Shown one piece after another: positions 12,766 through 25,770 of a DNA stretch of 64,000 bases. The stretch is from Acanthochlamys bracteata. Its lineage: Eukaryota > Streptophyta > Magnoliopsida > Pandanales > Velloziaceae. The stretch is from the NCBI GenBank assembly GCA_019914995.1, contig CM034129.1, forward strand, positions 6,089,725-6,153,724. The letters are read 5' to 3'. Made by a program: the position numbers and the translations under genes. Positions within the stretch are counted from its first letter, which is position 1. Every line of letters starts with the position of its first letter. The notes beneath the pieces were generated by a model. The model saw nothing but the letters and a program-made list of their open reading frames with translations, made no database searches and was not told where the DNA came from.

Positions 12766-14416
12766 ATGGATGGTTCTAACAGCAAGGATTCACTGACTAG
12801 CATCAACGATCTTCCTGACAAGATTCTAGAATACATCATCTCCTTCCTGCCTTCAAAGCAGGCTGTGCAAACAAGTCTCTTAGCAAAGAGATGGAGATAC
12901 TTATGGACCAGCGTACCAATTCTACACTTTGATGTGCAAGACTTCAAGGGAGATAATTACCGCCATGACAAGCTAGTTTTTGCTGTATTCTCAGTACTTT
13001 TGCGTTATAGTGGCAATGCTTTGTCAAAATTCCATCTTGTGCTCAATGTTGCTGATGATAGCAGGGTTTGTAGCTATATCGATCTTTGGTTAGAATTCGC
13101 TTGCAGTAAGAAAGTTTTGGAGCTCCACTTGGACTTACATGCCGATAAGTTAGGCATATGCTCTTCTAAGTATAACAAGGATGCGGATGATTATAGTTCA
13201 AACAACAGTGATGACTCTGCTGATGATAGCGCAGATGGATCTACTGCTGATGAGGATTACTATTCTGATTCAAGTTATGGTTCAGATAATTACAGTAATA
13301 GCTATATTATTCCAAAAAAGATATTGAGCTGTAAGCTTCTGCGTGCTTTAAGTTTGAAGTGTTGCAAGATCTCTTCTTGTGGAGCATATGATTTGAGATC
13401 TATGGTCGATTTACATCTGATAAGAATTGCGGCTTCACAGGAGAGGCTTCAAAATCTTATATCTAATTGTTCTGTGCTTAAGAATTTACAGGTTGAAGGT
13501 TGCAACTCTATCAATCGTTTGCAAGTTACTGGTTTGCATCTTAGGAAAATGGTGCTCAAGTGCTGTCACAATCTAAAAGACCTGGAGATTGATGCTCCCA
13601 AGCTCACATCTTTTGAATATGTTGGAAATATGCCTGAGGATTTTGTTTTCTATCTTGTGAATTCTCCAGATATGACTTCTGCAAGCGTTTGCTTTTGTCG
13701 ACAAATGAATACTAAAAGAGATTCTTGGCTTTCCAGATTTAGAGACTTTGTAGGAAAGTTTGTCCATGTTAGGTCCCTTAAATTGTCAACGAAGCATATC
13801 GAGGTATATTTGTTATGTTTGTTTCTTTCAATCCTCTCTTTCATATTTGATCTTCTTTCAATTTGAAGCTGTCCCTTGTTCTTCTGCCAAAAGGAACTAA
13901 GAATGAGTAAGGATTTCCTCGAGAGCATCCCACCAGCACTTTTAAAACTTAAGCGGTTGGAGCTAACAGGAAGAGTGAACAATGAAAATGCTATAGTTGC
14001 TGTTGCAAGTCTTCTCAAAAGTTCTCCGTGCTTGGAGGAGCTGTCCTTATCCTTGATTCCAAAAAGACAAAAGGTATGACATTTATCTGGATTTTGACAG
14101 TGATGTACTGCGATGCAAAATGTACACTGTGATGGTGTTGGCAATGTCTTATATTCAGAAGATGGATCCTACAAAAGGCGAAGTCCTAGATTATCCAGGA
14201 CCTACAGTGAAGCATCAGCTGAAACAAGTCAAGATTTCTCACTATGAAGGCTGTAAAGAACAAGCTGCACTTGTCAAGCTTTTGCTGTCAAATGGTAATG
14301 CATTGGAGGTGCTTTCTGTTCAGAGTATCAAACTATCCTTTTCAGAACATTTGACAATTTATGGTTTGCTTCTGAACTGGCGAGCCAATCCAAATACCAA
14401 AATTGCTTATGAGTGA
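12766..14416 (+). CDS. F-box/LRR protein with FBD-type C-terminus, 3 exons
   Basis: Coding segments 12766-13803, 13894-14073 and 14159-14416, all with GT-AG introns in phase 0, give 491 residues. The F-box is at about residues 15-55 (INDLPDKILEYIISFLP, then LLAKRWRYLW). Leucine-rich repeats follow (LLRALSLKCCKI, LKNLQVEGCNSI). The last exon has the FBD-like block HQLKQVKISHYEG and VKLLLSNGNALEVL. Family knowledge: such proteins bind SKP1 through the F-box in SCF ubiquitin ligases and choose substrates through the LRR part. The substrate here is unknown. Odd feature: residues ~140-182 are an Asp/Ser-rich acidic insert (SSNNSDDSADDSADGS) between the F-box and the repeats. The start is the first ATG after a likely leader acceptor. 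Intact. Confidence 0.9.
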
Positions 14417-15301
14417 AGTTCCTCAAAATCTTGGAGATTATGGTATAGAAAAAGCTTTTAAAAAATTTGTCTGAAGTCCCCCACCTCCCCTGCATCGAGT
14501 TTGTTTATCCGCAATTATATATAGAAGTAGATATGTAAATAATAAAAGCTGGTTACAGCTTTTAACGTGATATTGTTGTCAGCAGCTAGGAAACTGTACA
14601 GTTTAATTGACTTACTTTGAATAGAGGTCTGGTGTTCTCGTCTCTTACCTTTTCGTTCTCTCAATCTCTAGCAGCTGATTGCTTGTCATTCTTAAGATGT
14701 GTTCTCTACGGCAACAAGACTCTAGGTTGCAGGTGCTCTTTGTTGCTGGGTTGCTTTTCTTGTGCTTACAGGCATGCCACCACAATGACAAACATTAACC
14801 AGAACTTAATAGGAAAAACCGATTTAAAAGCTTCAAACTTCATAAGAGAGAGAAACATGGTGGTCCTTTTTCTTCGATCGGGCTTTTAGTAACCATCATA
14901 ATCATTTGAGATGAAAAGCAACGGTCTAAGATATATGAAAGTGGAGCACTTTGAGCATTCAAAGGAAAAACATTTAGTCAGAAAGAAGTTCTTATAATAT
15001 TAAGCTAGATCAACATAATTCAAGTTCAACAACAAAGTATAGTTTCTAGGTTCAGCTCCATTACATTCTACATTTATACCCAGACATACTAGTCTACTTA
15101 CAGAGAATTTAATCTTTCATGATTTCACACTGATTTCTCTTCCCACAATCAAACAGCTTAAACCATGCGCATGCTTCACGTCACCTGCAAACACTTGAGC
15201 CCACTCCAGGTCTATGATGACAAACTACAGTCAGAGAAAAGCAGTGTACTTGACAACTTGTTTCTTGAGGTAGCACTACGTACATCACATTACTATCTTC
15301 T
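14417..15301. other. Convergent 3' flanks of the F-box and desaturase genes
   Basis: The two genes end tail to tail. AATAATAAAAG at about 14538 could serve polyadenylation of the F-box transcript. An ORF at 14617-14889 is not recognisable. Nothing else is seen. Confidence 0.5.
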
Positions 15302-18300
15302 TTAAACCTGCACTTCCCTGTCAAAAATCCAACTGAAAGGTACTTTTCTCTGTGACTGTTCGGCCATCTTTAGAGCTCTTTCCTCAAGTTTTCTAAACCT
15401 CGCAGCCAAGTTGCAAACGTAGTCTTGGGCTTTGTTACCTTCACCAGAGAGGCCAGTCAACTTATCCACATTCCACCTGCCAACAAGAAACTCAAGAATG
15501 TCGGTGTAATCCTTGGCAGTGTAAACACCCAGCCTTTGAGTAACACTTGAGAAATGTTCAAACAGATCATCATCACGTCCATCATACATCAGATGAGCAG
15601 GCATAGTGATTTTCTTCTTCATCATGTCAGCCAGGGCGATTACTGTGCCATCAGGGTCTATCTCAAACAACTTCTCAACTATTTTTGTGTATGCTGTCTC
15701 ATGGCGCTTCTCATCTGCTGCAATGCTCCCACATATTTGAGCCAACTTTAAGTCTCCATATTCCTTGGCATGCCTTGCAGTGTTGCCATGTGAAATGAAG
15801 GTTGCACGCTCTTGAAATGAGGTATAAATGAAACCAAGGTAAGGACTGTTCTCTGTCTGTGGGTCCTAAATTCATATAAAACCCAAGTGAGCAAATAATG
15901 CAGGAACTAAGAACTTTGAAAGATCGAGGAGCTTTATATAACAGTAATGCAGAGAAGACGAAAATGTCTAACTCATTAGCAATAAGATATTGCAACTTCA
16001 ATTAAGAAGGCTTGGACGAATGAAAACTTAATGACTTCAATTATCATAAAAGAGATATCTGGTCTATCTTTTTATAATTTCTCTTTTTTTCCCCCTTTAT
16101 GTGAGGGCAACCATTTGCCTAGCAAGCAGCGCACATTTCTCTCCTCTCAAGGATGGATGGACAAGGAGAAATTATGAAGATAGCAGAAACAATGAAACAG
16201 AATCTTGGGAAAAGAATAAAACTGAAGAAGTCTATCTTACCATTCCAGAACCAATCAAATACTGGATTGTTTTCTCAATTTGTCTCATGTCCACTCTCCC
16301 AGAAAGATATAGGTACTTGTTAAGCAAGTCTCCATGGCGGTTCTCCTCAGAAGTCCACACCCTTGTCCATATTGCCCAAGAGGTGAGACTAGCACCAGTG
16401 TCATCTCGAACTCCATCAAGAGTATTGAGCATGGTTTGGTACGTAGGAAGAGCTTCCTCTGTGATCATATCACCAACCAAGCAGACATAATAGTCATCTG
16501 GAACTTCCTTTGCACGATCTCTTAGCTCATTGACTTGTGCATGGAATCCCTCTGAAGCAGGATCAGGTAGAAAGTCCTGTGGCTGCCAGCATTTCTCAAC
16601 AGGCTTCAAATGGACAAGTATATTATCATTAGCCCAATTCTCCAAAGATCTGAAAATTTCAATCTTTTCAGGTGGCATGGAATGGATCACTTGAACATGC
16701 ATCTCTCGGGGAGGACCCACAGGCTTCCTCTGATTCTCGCTCCTGGTAAACCATAAGCGACAGCTCTTATATTACTATCAACCACCAAAAAACAATAATG
16801 CTTCCTTTTCCTGATGCATACAAAACCATAAAAGTAATCTGAAATCATTTACAGTAGTATCCTGCACCAACGAGAACACAATTGATTGTTGTCGCCCAAA
16901 TGTAACTGACCAGAAAAATCTATACTTCGGTTGCACAAATCCTTGGAGCAGTCTACCATATATCTGAGATTTTTTCATACTAGTAGAACTGCATCTGGCT
17001 TCCCACATTTATATAGATTGTGCTCCATAAAATGCCATCAGAGTTTAACCCAAGCTGGTGGCCACTATCTCAAGTAATGAATTTTGGTGGCCTAAACATG
17101 CAACTTTTCTGCAGCATGATTCTAACAATAAAACAACTCTAGGTGATATCAACAGGTTTATCTTATTTCTTAACCACGAACAGGAACCCAGAGAAAAATA
17201 CCTAGAGAAAGAAATGCTTCTGAGATCCACCCAAAAATTGTTGGGTGATATCATGAGGTTTGTCTTATTTCGAAACCACAAAAAGAAGCTATGAGAACAA
17301 TGCATAGCCAAGGAAATGCAGACAAGATCCACCCAAATAAATTGGGTGATATCCTGAGGCTTATCTTATTTCTTGAAACCACAAAAAGAAACTCAGAGAA
17401 CAATACACACAGCCAAGGAAATGCTGCTAAGATCGAACCAAAAAATATTTAGTTTAGAAATCAAGTTAACATGTCAAACAAAGATATCTCTCATGTAATT
17501 ACTGCATCAAGGACAAAATGACTGTTCATGTTGGTTGTATATTATTACATGTTGTTATGTAAGAACACAGTGACAATCCAAACTGACATGTGATGATATA
17601 ATTATCATCCGTTCGATGATCATGGTTACCCCCTGTCTTATAGTTGCATAATATCAATTTGTTTAATGGATCAATAAGATTGCAACAAATAAATCTGTAT
17701 ACCAACACCACTATGTATTTGTGGACAACCAATTTTCTTGGGGATAATGAATACCTAAAACCAAGTAAATCATGGTAGACCTTATAAAATTTGGTAAAAT
17801 ATTCTGAAGGTAGAAGGAGAATTTGATGCTATTAAAAATACATGAAATGAAGTGTATAAGAATACATCGATCATCTACATAAAGTTGCAGAAAGTATTTC
17901 CTATCTCATTTTTGCTTCGTGTTTACTAGCGATCGGATAATTACTAGGAATGGTACATTACCAAATATTATTTAAGCCTTCAAGTAGCCAGCTCATATAA
18001 AGTATGAGTCATATTGAGTTGCCACATCTATGCAATTGCAGAGTTATGCAGCCTCGCCAAATAACATTTTCAGTGCTTTGGCATCTTGCTTTAGATAAAT
18101 CTTTCCGTTAGTTCGACAATTTCCATTTCTATCCTAGAAGCATATCAGAATGCCATAACCTTTGATGGTTATTTTACTGGAACCTATTTAACAAATAACC
18201 AATATGCAATTCCTTTTTATAACAACATAAATACGACACACAAACAACTACTCTTATGTAGGCCAATATGATACATTGTGAGAATTAACATTGTTGTCGT

Positions 18301-18986
18301 TCCTAACGCTTAAACAGAGAACTTGACACTCTTGACCGCCATAAGGGCAGAGCAGAAAGATGTTGCAAACAGATTAAAGCAAGGACATTATCAAAGTAAA
18401 CAAAGGAATCATTGCACTACACATTAATTGAGAAAGCTGCATCTACTATCTAGGTTTAGTCTTGGCTTTTTCTTTTTGAGACAAAATTTCAAAATTTTTT
18501 ATAAACTTCCACAAGACTTACCAGCTCCAATTCCGAAATCAGGCGAAAACTATGGAAACAAATAAATAAATAAAAACACCAGGTATCAACAACATAAATT
18601 CATCTCAGCAAAAACCGGTAATATTACGGTAGGTGAGAGCTTGCTCGATAATCCCCAGGCAGGATTTGGATAAGAAACAAGGAATCAGCGGACCAACACA
18701 GAAAGCCAACACCAGTCGGAACCGAAGTTCACGAATCAATCAATTAAACGGGAACAACAACAAATCTAGAATAAAACAACAGGAGGAACAATCAAACAAC
18801 AGGAAGAAGAATCAAACAAGAAGAAGTTCTGATTTTAAGAGATGTATCTTACTTGGTTGTGATAGAGGTGTGGAGTGCTGAAGCCACGCGAACCATGTGA
18901 GATCTGTGATTCGCGATTGCCGCTGGTGGTAAGAAGCAGACTGAGTTGTGCGATTGGATCGTAAATGGAGGTGTTCTGAAAGCCAT
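15302..18986 (-). CDS. SAD: Stearoyl-[acyl-carrier-protein] 9-desaturase, plastid, 3 exons
   Basis: Coding segments 18986-18853, 16742-16241 and 15865-15302 with GT-AG introns give 399 residues, the usual family length. Residues 1 to ~44 are a Ser/Thr/Ala-rich chloroplast transit peptide ([12 protein letters not shown]). The mature part starts near [16 protein letters not shown]. Di-iron ligands are visible: TEEALPTY (~139-146), EENRHG (177-182), FQER (~229-232) and DEKRHE (263-268). Known family role: soluble stromal enzyme that adds a cis-9 double bond to stearoyl-ACP using ferredoxin and O2, feeding oleate synthesis. The three-exon layout with a short first exon is typical. The close match to the classic SAD consensus argues for a delta-9 stearoyl rather than a divergent acyl-ACP desaturase, but chain-length specificity cannot be settled here. 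Intron 1 (16743-18852) carries a 101-bp tandem repeat. Confidence 0.95.
17142..17445. repeat. Three-copy ~101-bp tandem repeat in desaturase intron 1
   Basis: The unit begins GGTGATATC at 17142, 17244 and 17345 and shares GGTTTATCTTATTTCTT, ACCACAAAAAGAA, GAGAACAATAC and AAGATCCACCCAAA. The copies differ by scattered substitutions, so the array is not recent. Confidence 0.85.
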
Positions 18987-19581
18987 TGATCAATGATGAT
19001 TCTTCCTTCTTCCTTCTTCTTAGTTTCCGGTGCAGCTCTTGTTCTGAGAAACAGAGAATGAAAGAATGGCGAGAGAAAGAAGGAAGAGGAGGAGAGCTTA
19101 ATAACAAGCACGTACTGCTGTGGGAGACGGTGCGTATATTTAAAATTTAAAAACATATAAAAAAAATTATATAATAAAATTCTTTTATTATTATTTAGAT
19201 AAAAAATAAAATAATAAAATATTATTTATTTCAGAAATTTTATATTTAAAAAAAAAGTCAGTCATCTAATTATCAAATTGTTGTTCTTATATAAGGACAT
19301 TTCTAATTCAGTTATTAGTGTTTTTTTTTCAAAATGTTTTCGTCAGTATAAGTGGGAATACACTTAGATAAATATATAACATACAATGACAATGACGTTA
19401 GTTTCGGTATTCGAGTTGAGTCACATTCATAGTGCATTGTTTTTTTATTACATATGTATTATTATGCTTATTTTTTTTAGAAAATATTTATAAGTTAAAA
19501 CTTTTAAATTAGAATTTTTTAAATTTTTGAAAAATGAGTTTAATTTTTCTAATAATATATATATTTGATACTTTTTAAATT

Positions 19582-19615
<34 letters not shown>

Positions 19616-20079
19616 GTAAAAAGTCTACTGAAAATATAAAATATTTATTTGAAATAATAAGTATTTCAAATTTTTAGCCAGCATTTTCTTAATTTGAAAA
19701 TAACAGCAAAATATTATATAGACACACCAAAATATTTGACTTAGAAAATTTTGTGTTCTTATAGTATTTTGTGTATTTATTTGAGTATTCTATTATCCCT
19801 TTTTGTGTAGTAAGAAAATTAAAAATCAATAACATAATTTATACTAATTAAAATTCTTTTGTGCTGAATTTTGATTGTTAATTAAATATAGGTGAAGTTG
19901 AGAAGACAACACATATAAAGTATATCTAACTGAGAATCTTTGCAGAGAGTTCTCTTTTAATAAAATTTATGCGCAAAAGATATTTTATATTTTACATAAA
20001 ATGTAGTTTGTACCTTTAGCAATTTTCATATAGAAAACACGGCAAGTATGGTGAGAATTTAAATTATTATATTAATTTT
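18987..20079. other. Desaturase promoter side and AT-rich flank
   Basis: A TTTAAATATA word on the minus strand near 19134-19143, about 150 bases upstream of the desaturase ATG, is a possible TATA element. Beyond it is AT-rich DNA with a (TA)n run at about 19588-19611. No gene is seen. Confidence 0.3.
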
Positions 20080-20892
20080 GAATCAATTTATTTAATATAA
20101 TTATGTCAAATTTATTTAATTTTAACTTATTTTATAAATTTATATAGGTCAAAATTATCAACTCTAATCTAATTTATTAATAATCGGAACAAATTCGGAT
20201 CGACCTATTTAATAATTAAATTTATTAATTTTTAATTTTTAATTTTATATTTTTAATTTTTAGCGAATTTATAATATCAGTTGTAATAAGAATGCACGAT
20301 ATTTTTTAGTGACAAGATATAGTAAATATCCGTCAAAATATGTTTTCTTTATTATCTTCATCAGTCTTTTAAATATTCCAAACAAAATTTATTTTTATTT
20401 TTTAAAAATATGTGGTTATAGCTGAAATTTTATTATTATAAAAATATACTAATAATTTCGATAAAAAAATTGATAAACATAACTATCTAACTAAAATTTG
20501 ATAAAAATATTTATACAAAAGTCATTATAGAAATACATACATAATAATACTTTCGATAATATTATAATTCTCGTCTTACACTATTTTACTAAAATATAAA
20601 AATAATAATTAATTATAACTACCATATAATTTAATAATTTAAATATTACTATTATCGATTATTTTTATTATTAATATTTTAATAAACTGAATATTATTTT
20701 TTTAAGAAATGACAATTCGGATTGGTGGATCAATTTCGAATTAATCCGATTGACCCATTTAATAACCGGATTAAATTAGCTCAATCTTAACCCAATTCAT
20801 ATATTTATACGGGTCAAAGTTTCTACCCTAACCCTAACTAAATAGGTCGATTTTGGATTTCATTGTTGGATTGGATCATATATTGCTACCAT
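20080..20892. repeat. ~0.8-kb dispersed repeat, copy 1
   Basis: Aligned by eye with 22874-23688 in the same orientation. Shared anchors in order include TTTATAATATCAGTT, CGATATTTTTTAGTGA, ATAATTTCGATAA, ATAATATTATAATTCTC, TATAAAAATAATAATTAATTATAA and GGATTGGTGGATCAATTTC. The two ends of each copy also resemble each other in direct orientation (GGTCAAA followed by CTAA-rich words), as in a short terminal-repeat element. There is no ORF. Confidence 0.8.
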
Positions 20893-21113
20893 TAACTTCA
20901 AGGAAGATGGACAATGAACAAAAAGGTTAATAGTTACCAAAGTATCCTACCTACATAGAACAACCAGAAACAGCTAACTAATTATCAAATTAAATTGCAA
21001 AAACACAAATAGAGAATAGAACAACCGGTAATTAGCAATCAGGCACAGAAGGAAACTATTACGAGACCTTCGGAAATACTTAATTAAGAATTTTTAAAAT
21101 TTTTTAAAAATAA

Positions 21114-21502
21114 TGCATGCATTCTCTACACTTCATGCACCCTCCTTAGTAATTTTTGATTCGAGAGATTTCTAAATCTAATCCGTCATTATTAGATATG
21201 AAAGACTATATTTTAAAAATATAGTAATAAAATTTCAATCCAATCGGATCTCGATTCAACTTTCATCGGATCTATTAATCAAGATGATATAAATAGTAGA
21301 AATTGATAATATATATATATATATATATTATTTATGTGTTATTTTAATCGAAATACTGGATGAAAGTCAAATCACAATTCCATTGAACTTTTTAGTTTAT
21401 TTTTAACTCCAAGTTCATTTTATCTAATAATAAAGATTAGATTTGAAAGTCTTTTTAACCAAAAATAGCTAGTAAGTACGCATGAAGTGTAAAAACTGTA
21501 TG

Positions 21503-21511
<9 letters not shown>
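21114..21511. mobile_element. Foldback element 1 (degenerate hairpin)
   Basis: The left arm begins near GCATGCATTCTC and contains ACACTTCATGC, AATCTAATC, TTATTAGAT and ACTTTCATC. The right arm holds these words in inverse complement and order, ending GTATGCATCAT. The apex has ATTAATCAAGATGA and an (AT)n run. The arms are roughly 180 bp. A second (AT)n run abuts the right end (21507-21538). It belongs with the hairpins at 33307 and 46883. Confidence 0.7.
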
Positions 21512-21542
<31 letters not shown>

Positions 21543-21699
21543 TATACTTTTAAAATTTTTTCAAAAATTTAAAGATATTATAAAAAAATAAAAAGATTGA
21601 ACTAAAATTTAAAAAGTAATAATAGACACTAGCAAGTAGCAAATATGCTCAAACTAAAGATGCAAACGTAAGAAGAGATATCAAATAGGCACACGCTGT

Positions 21700-21945
21700 T
21701 TCTCTTAGAACCAGCTTACACACCACTTAAGTTTCACTTTTTTCAACTTTAGTTCTGATATAAAATAAATAAAAAATTTAAAACAAAGTTTTTCTATCAA
21801 ATTATTTTGTCAAAATTTAATTTCAAAACTTACTACTAATACAAATTAATATAAAATTTTATATTTGATTAAATATTCTTAATTTATAATTTAATTTTAA
21901 AATTTAAATTTAAAACTAAGTTTACTTCAAATAAACACAGCCTTA
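21700..21945. mobile_element. MITE relic of the GTTTAC family
   Basis: About 245 bp with the internal word order of the copies at 403 and 47375 (ACTTTTTT near the left end, ATATAAAATAAATA, TTTTATATTTGATTAAATATT, right end AATAAACACAGCCTTA). The terminal repeats are eroded. Confidence 0.45.
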
Positions 21946-22169
21946 GAGCATATTTATTTTCCTATCAATTTATTTTTAAAAATAAATGTATAAAAAATAA
22001 ATTTAAAATATGTTTAATAAGAATAACTTTTTATATTTACTATGCATTAAAATTAAATTTGAGTGAAATTTCTATCTAAATTTTTGTAAATAAAAAAAAA
22101 ATTAATTTTAAATTTTATATTTAAATTTTAAAAATAAATATAAATTTAAAATATAAAATTATAAGTACA

Positions 22170-22480
22170 CAAGCCTGCGGTGGACCCAGCTGACAGGCAA
22201 CCAAACAACACCTGAACCTACTGCAGCTTGCGGCACAGTCGCACAGAGCAGAGCGAAGGAAAAAGAAAAACAAATAGTTGGAGAGATAATTTGGACGGCA
22301 TGCAGAGAGAGCCAGTTAGAGAGAGAGAGAGACAGAGCTTAGGTAGTATCGCGCAATATACGCCAAAAATGATGGCGCATGCACGAACGCTGCGCGCCTT
22401 GTCAATTAAAAATAACGACGAACACGAGGAGAACATGAAAAATGGTTGAGACTTTGGCAAACACAACATTCGTCAGCATA
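22170..22480. other. GC-richer island between repeats, unassigned
   Basis: This stretch of about 300 bases differs in composition from its AT-rich surroundings and includes a GA-rich run near 22318. Short open frames occur on both strands; none is recognisable. Confidence 0.3.
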
Positions 22481-22873
22481 TAAAAAGCACAGGTTCATGA
22501 TTAGTATTGCACTGTTACTTGCTTCGTTTGGCTTTAATTTGCTTGTCACGTATGATATCAATTCAATCCAACTTTTGTGACAATCCCTTTCCTCGTGTTT
22601 TCTTCACCTTTACCTAAACGCAACGCTGCAAGACGATTATCACCATATGAATTTAATTTATGAAAATTTCTAATATATTATGTCACGAATTCATTGTCTA
22701 TATCAAAAAAATTTGCACGGTAAGGATGCTATTCCTGGTGCATTATGATTAGTCGTTTGTGCGCATCTCAATCTTAAAAGCAAAGTTGGTGAAAACCAGG
22801 AAACCAGAAATCTTATACTGTTCGTCTCCATTGAAATCCTTGACGCAGAAAAACTAACGTGGTAGATTTCATA

Positions 22874-23688
22874 TCGATTCATTTATTAATCAGATAAAAT
22901 TCGTTTAATTCTAATCTAATATATAAATTTATACGGATCAAAATTGTTAATTTTAGCTCAATCTATTAAAAAATGGATCAAATTCGAATCGACTCATTAA
23001 TTAAATTTTTAATTCTATATTTTTAACTTTTAGCAAATTTATAATATCAGTTATTATAAAAGTGCATGATATTTTTAGTGATGAGATATAGTGAATACCA
23101 TCAAAATGTGCTTTTATTAATATCTACATCGGTCTTTCAAAAATTCAAAAACAATTAATTTTTAGTTTTAAAAAATATATGGTGATAGTTAAAATTTATA
23201 ATTATAAATACATAGTAATAATTTCGATAACAATTTTTATAAACATAGCTATCTAACAAAATTTTAATAAATATTTTTATACAAAATTCAAATTCGACAT
23301 TACAGAAACACATACATAGTAATATCTTCGATAATATTATAATTCTCATCATATACTACTTTACTAAAATATAAAAATAATAATTAATTATAAATACTAT
23401 ATAATTTAATAATTTATAAATTACTATTATTGATTATTTTTATTACTAATATTTTAATAAACGGAAAGAAAAATTCAAATATTATTTTTTTAAGAGATGG
23501 CAATTTGGATTGGTGGATCAATTTCGGATTAACTCGGATCCACCTATTTAATAATTGGATCAAATTCGTTCAACCCTAATCCAACCCATATAATTATATG
23601 GGTTAAATTTTTTAAATCTAATTCTAATTAAGTGGATCTGTTTCGGTTTATATTTTTAGATCGGATTATATATTATCATCTCTAGTTG
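22874..23688. repeat. ~0.8-kb dispersed repeat, copy 2
   Basis: Second copy of the repeat at 20080-20892, same orientation, about 2.8 kb away. It differs by many small indels and substitutions. The right end reads GGATTGGTGGATCAATTTC, then GGATTATATATTATCATCTC. Confidence 0.8.
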
Positions 23689-24658
23689 AACCGGATGATG
23701 TGTGATTTAGGTCTCATCTAATTACATGCTTTTAAGGGCACGCTAAATTAGCTAATTGTTAGTGATGCTAGTATAGATGTCATTATAGTAATGGCAAAAA
23801 GTGTGGCAGCTCCAAATACCATTTTTATGAATAATTTATCTTAAATAATTTATTCTATCTATTTTTATGAATTTATTTTTACTAATTTATTTTTATTCTT
23901 TTTTATAAATTCATTCCTAAGTAAAAAAATTGTCACTTATCTATCAAACATTTTGGTAGGTTAATTAATAATATTTATGGAAATTGGAACCAATTTTCTT
24001 GCGGTGAATGAGATTTTTTCTCGAGGGTTGTAGACTCGTGATTTTGCTTGGTTTACAGAAGTATGGTAGACTAGAAATCCAGATAAGAACCTCTTTCAAA
24101 ATAAATTCAAGTTCCGCATGCGAGGCTTGTGAGGCCGATAGAGAACTTCAGCGTGAGGCTTCCTTCATCCCAAATCAAAGCCTTAACTATAGCAAATAGC
24201 TACTGTGGAATTTTTGTGTTTCCTGAAATTCACGTTCACTTATGCATTAACCAACTACTTTTAAAATCGACCAATTTAATTCACCCTTCGTGCCGTTTAC
24301 AATCAATCTTTCGCATGTCCTATCCAATCGATCAACTCGAATGTTTTCCTTTTTATAAACAGAAAGAAATTCTTAGTTCATTATTTAAATACAACACTTT
24401 GGTGCACCGACGTGTTAGGTCATATTTGTTCTGAAGTTTGTGCACTGACGCCTTAGATAAACAAAAAGCGTTTGTTCTCAAAATTTCTCTTTTGAAATCG
24501 AAGATTTCGTTCAATTTGTGTGCAACTAAGAACCTTATCCTAGATCGCATTCATCTCCGATGTCTCCGTTCGTCGGGAGGTCTGCAATCCGCAATATGCT
24601 GGCGATTTTCGAGTTCGAATAATGGTTTTAGTTAACGGGTTTCGGGTTTGGATAAATG

Positions 24659-24760
24659 TAATCAAACCGACCCGTTCGTATATAAGAAGTTTCTAGTTTA
24701 GTAACTGTTGAACATCGCCGAGTAATCAAACTGACCCGTTCGTATTTAAGAAGTTTCCAA
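24659..24760. repeat. Direct duplication of a ~37-bp motif
   Basis: TAATCAAAC[C/T]GACCCGTTCGTAT followed by AAGAAGTTTC occurs at 24659 and again at 24723, a period of 64 bases. Confidence 0.8.
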
Positions 24761-24780
24761 GTATGTTGTTTTTGGCATTG

Positions 24781-25475
24781 TTTTAAAACCCAACCCTGTC
24801 TACGACCTGGAAAAGTTATCGAGTCACTGATTAACCAGACGGGTCACCGAATTATCCTACTGGCTCAAATCGGGATTTATTAAATAAATATTAATATATA
24901 AATATAAGTATATGCATTATATAGCATTTTTTGTAGCAACTATTCAAAAATTTAAAAAATAATTATATACAAAAAATATTGAATATATTTTTAAAATTAT
25001 ATTTTTCATATTTTTTCAGCTATAGTACTTAAGACAATAGCGAAAAGGCTTTATATATAGTAAAATCTCTATATTTTATACATTATAAAGAATAAATTAT
25101 CTACACTATAATTGCTTATAAGATCTACACTATATTTTATTTATTTATTTATTTATTACTTTCTTATAAAAGATAAAAGACGAAAAAATATACTAGTAAC
25201 ATAAGAGTATGCAGTAAATTGTACATTTTAGAATGCTAATGAAGATGCTTCTCTATTTTAAATAAACATATTACTATTTTTTTAATAAATACTAAAATTG
25301 GATCAAATTGTTCAACCGGCTCACCGAGTTGACTCGGAAGCCGGCAGGATTGACTCGGATTGTACTGGATCGCTTGCGCGATCCACTTTTACATCAATTC
25401 GTTCCGAAATCGGTGTCGGATTGCCGATTTTCGATCCGACCCGGACGGTCTAGACCGAATTTTAAAATTATGGTT
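24781..25475. mobile_element. Possible TIR element with TTTTAAAA ends
   Basis: The left end is TTTTAAAACCCAACCC and the right end is GACCGAATTTTAAAA, inverse complements over about 9 bases. Inside each end are CCGG/GGGTC-type words (GACGGGTCACCG at left, CGACCCGGACGGTC at right). The middle is AT-rich and non-coding. The right-end GC block carries a short open frame that I regard as spurious. Confidence 0.45.
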
Positions 25476-25770
25476 TCTAGTTGTTATGTATGTTCTTTCT
25501 ACCCCCGCCATATATGTTTAGCTTTAAAAGAGCAACACAATGCAAGCGTGCAGATACCAAAATTGACCGTGCAGTGTATATACTGCTGTTAATAAATTCA
25601 TGCTTCTTTTATGGTTGGATATAGTGTGATAGACTTTTGCTTGTTCTCGTCATCGCAATCCATTGATTCTGTCTATGTTTCGGGCGCTTGCGATTGTCCA
25701 TAACAAATAGTAATTATGATCGTAGATGGCGATCATTTGAGACAAAAGATTAGCAACACAACTTTATATC

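Noticed and set aside
13650-14144. 164-codon minus-strand frame
   Set aside because: Antisense to the F-box exons and introns; the plus strand gives a spliced, domain-complete protein.
18812-19156. 90-114 codon minus-strand frames over the desaturase first exon
   Set aside because: They use other phases of the leader and transit-peptide exon; the frame from 18986 splices correctly into the desaturase.
22228-22469. Overlapping 73- and 83-codon frames on opposite strands
   Set aside because: A GA-rich run and local GC content create open frames on both strands; no motif or splice structure supports either.
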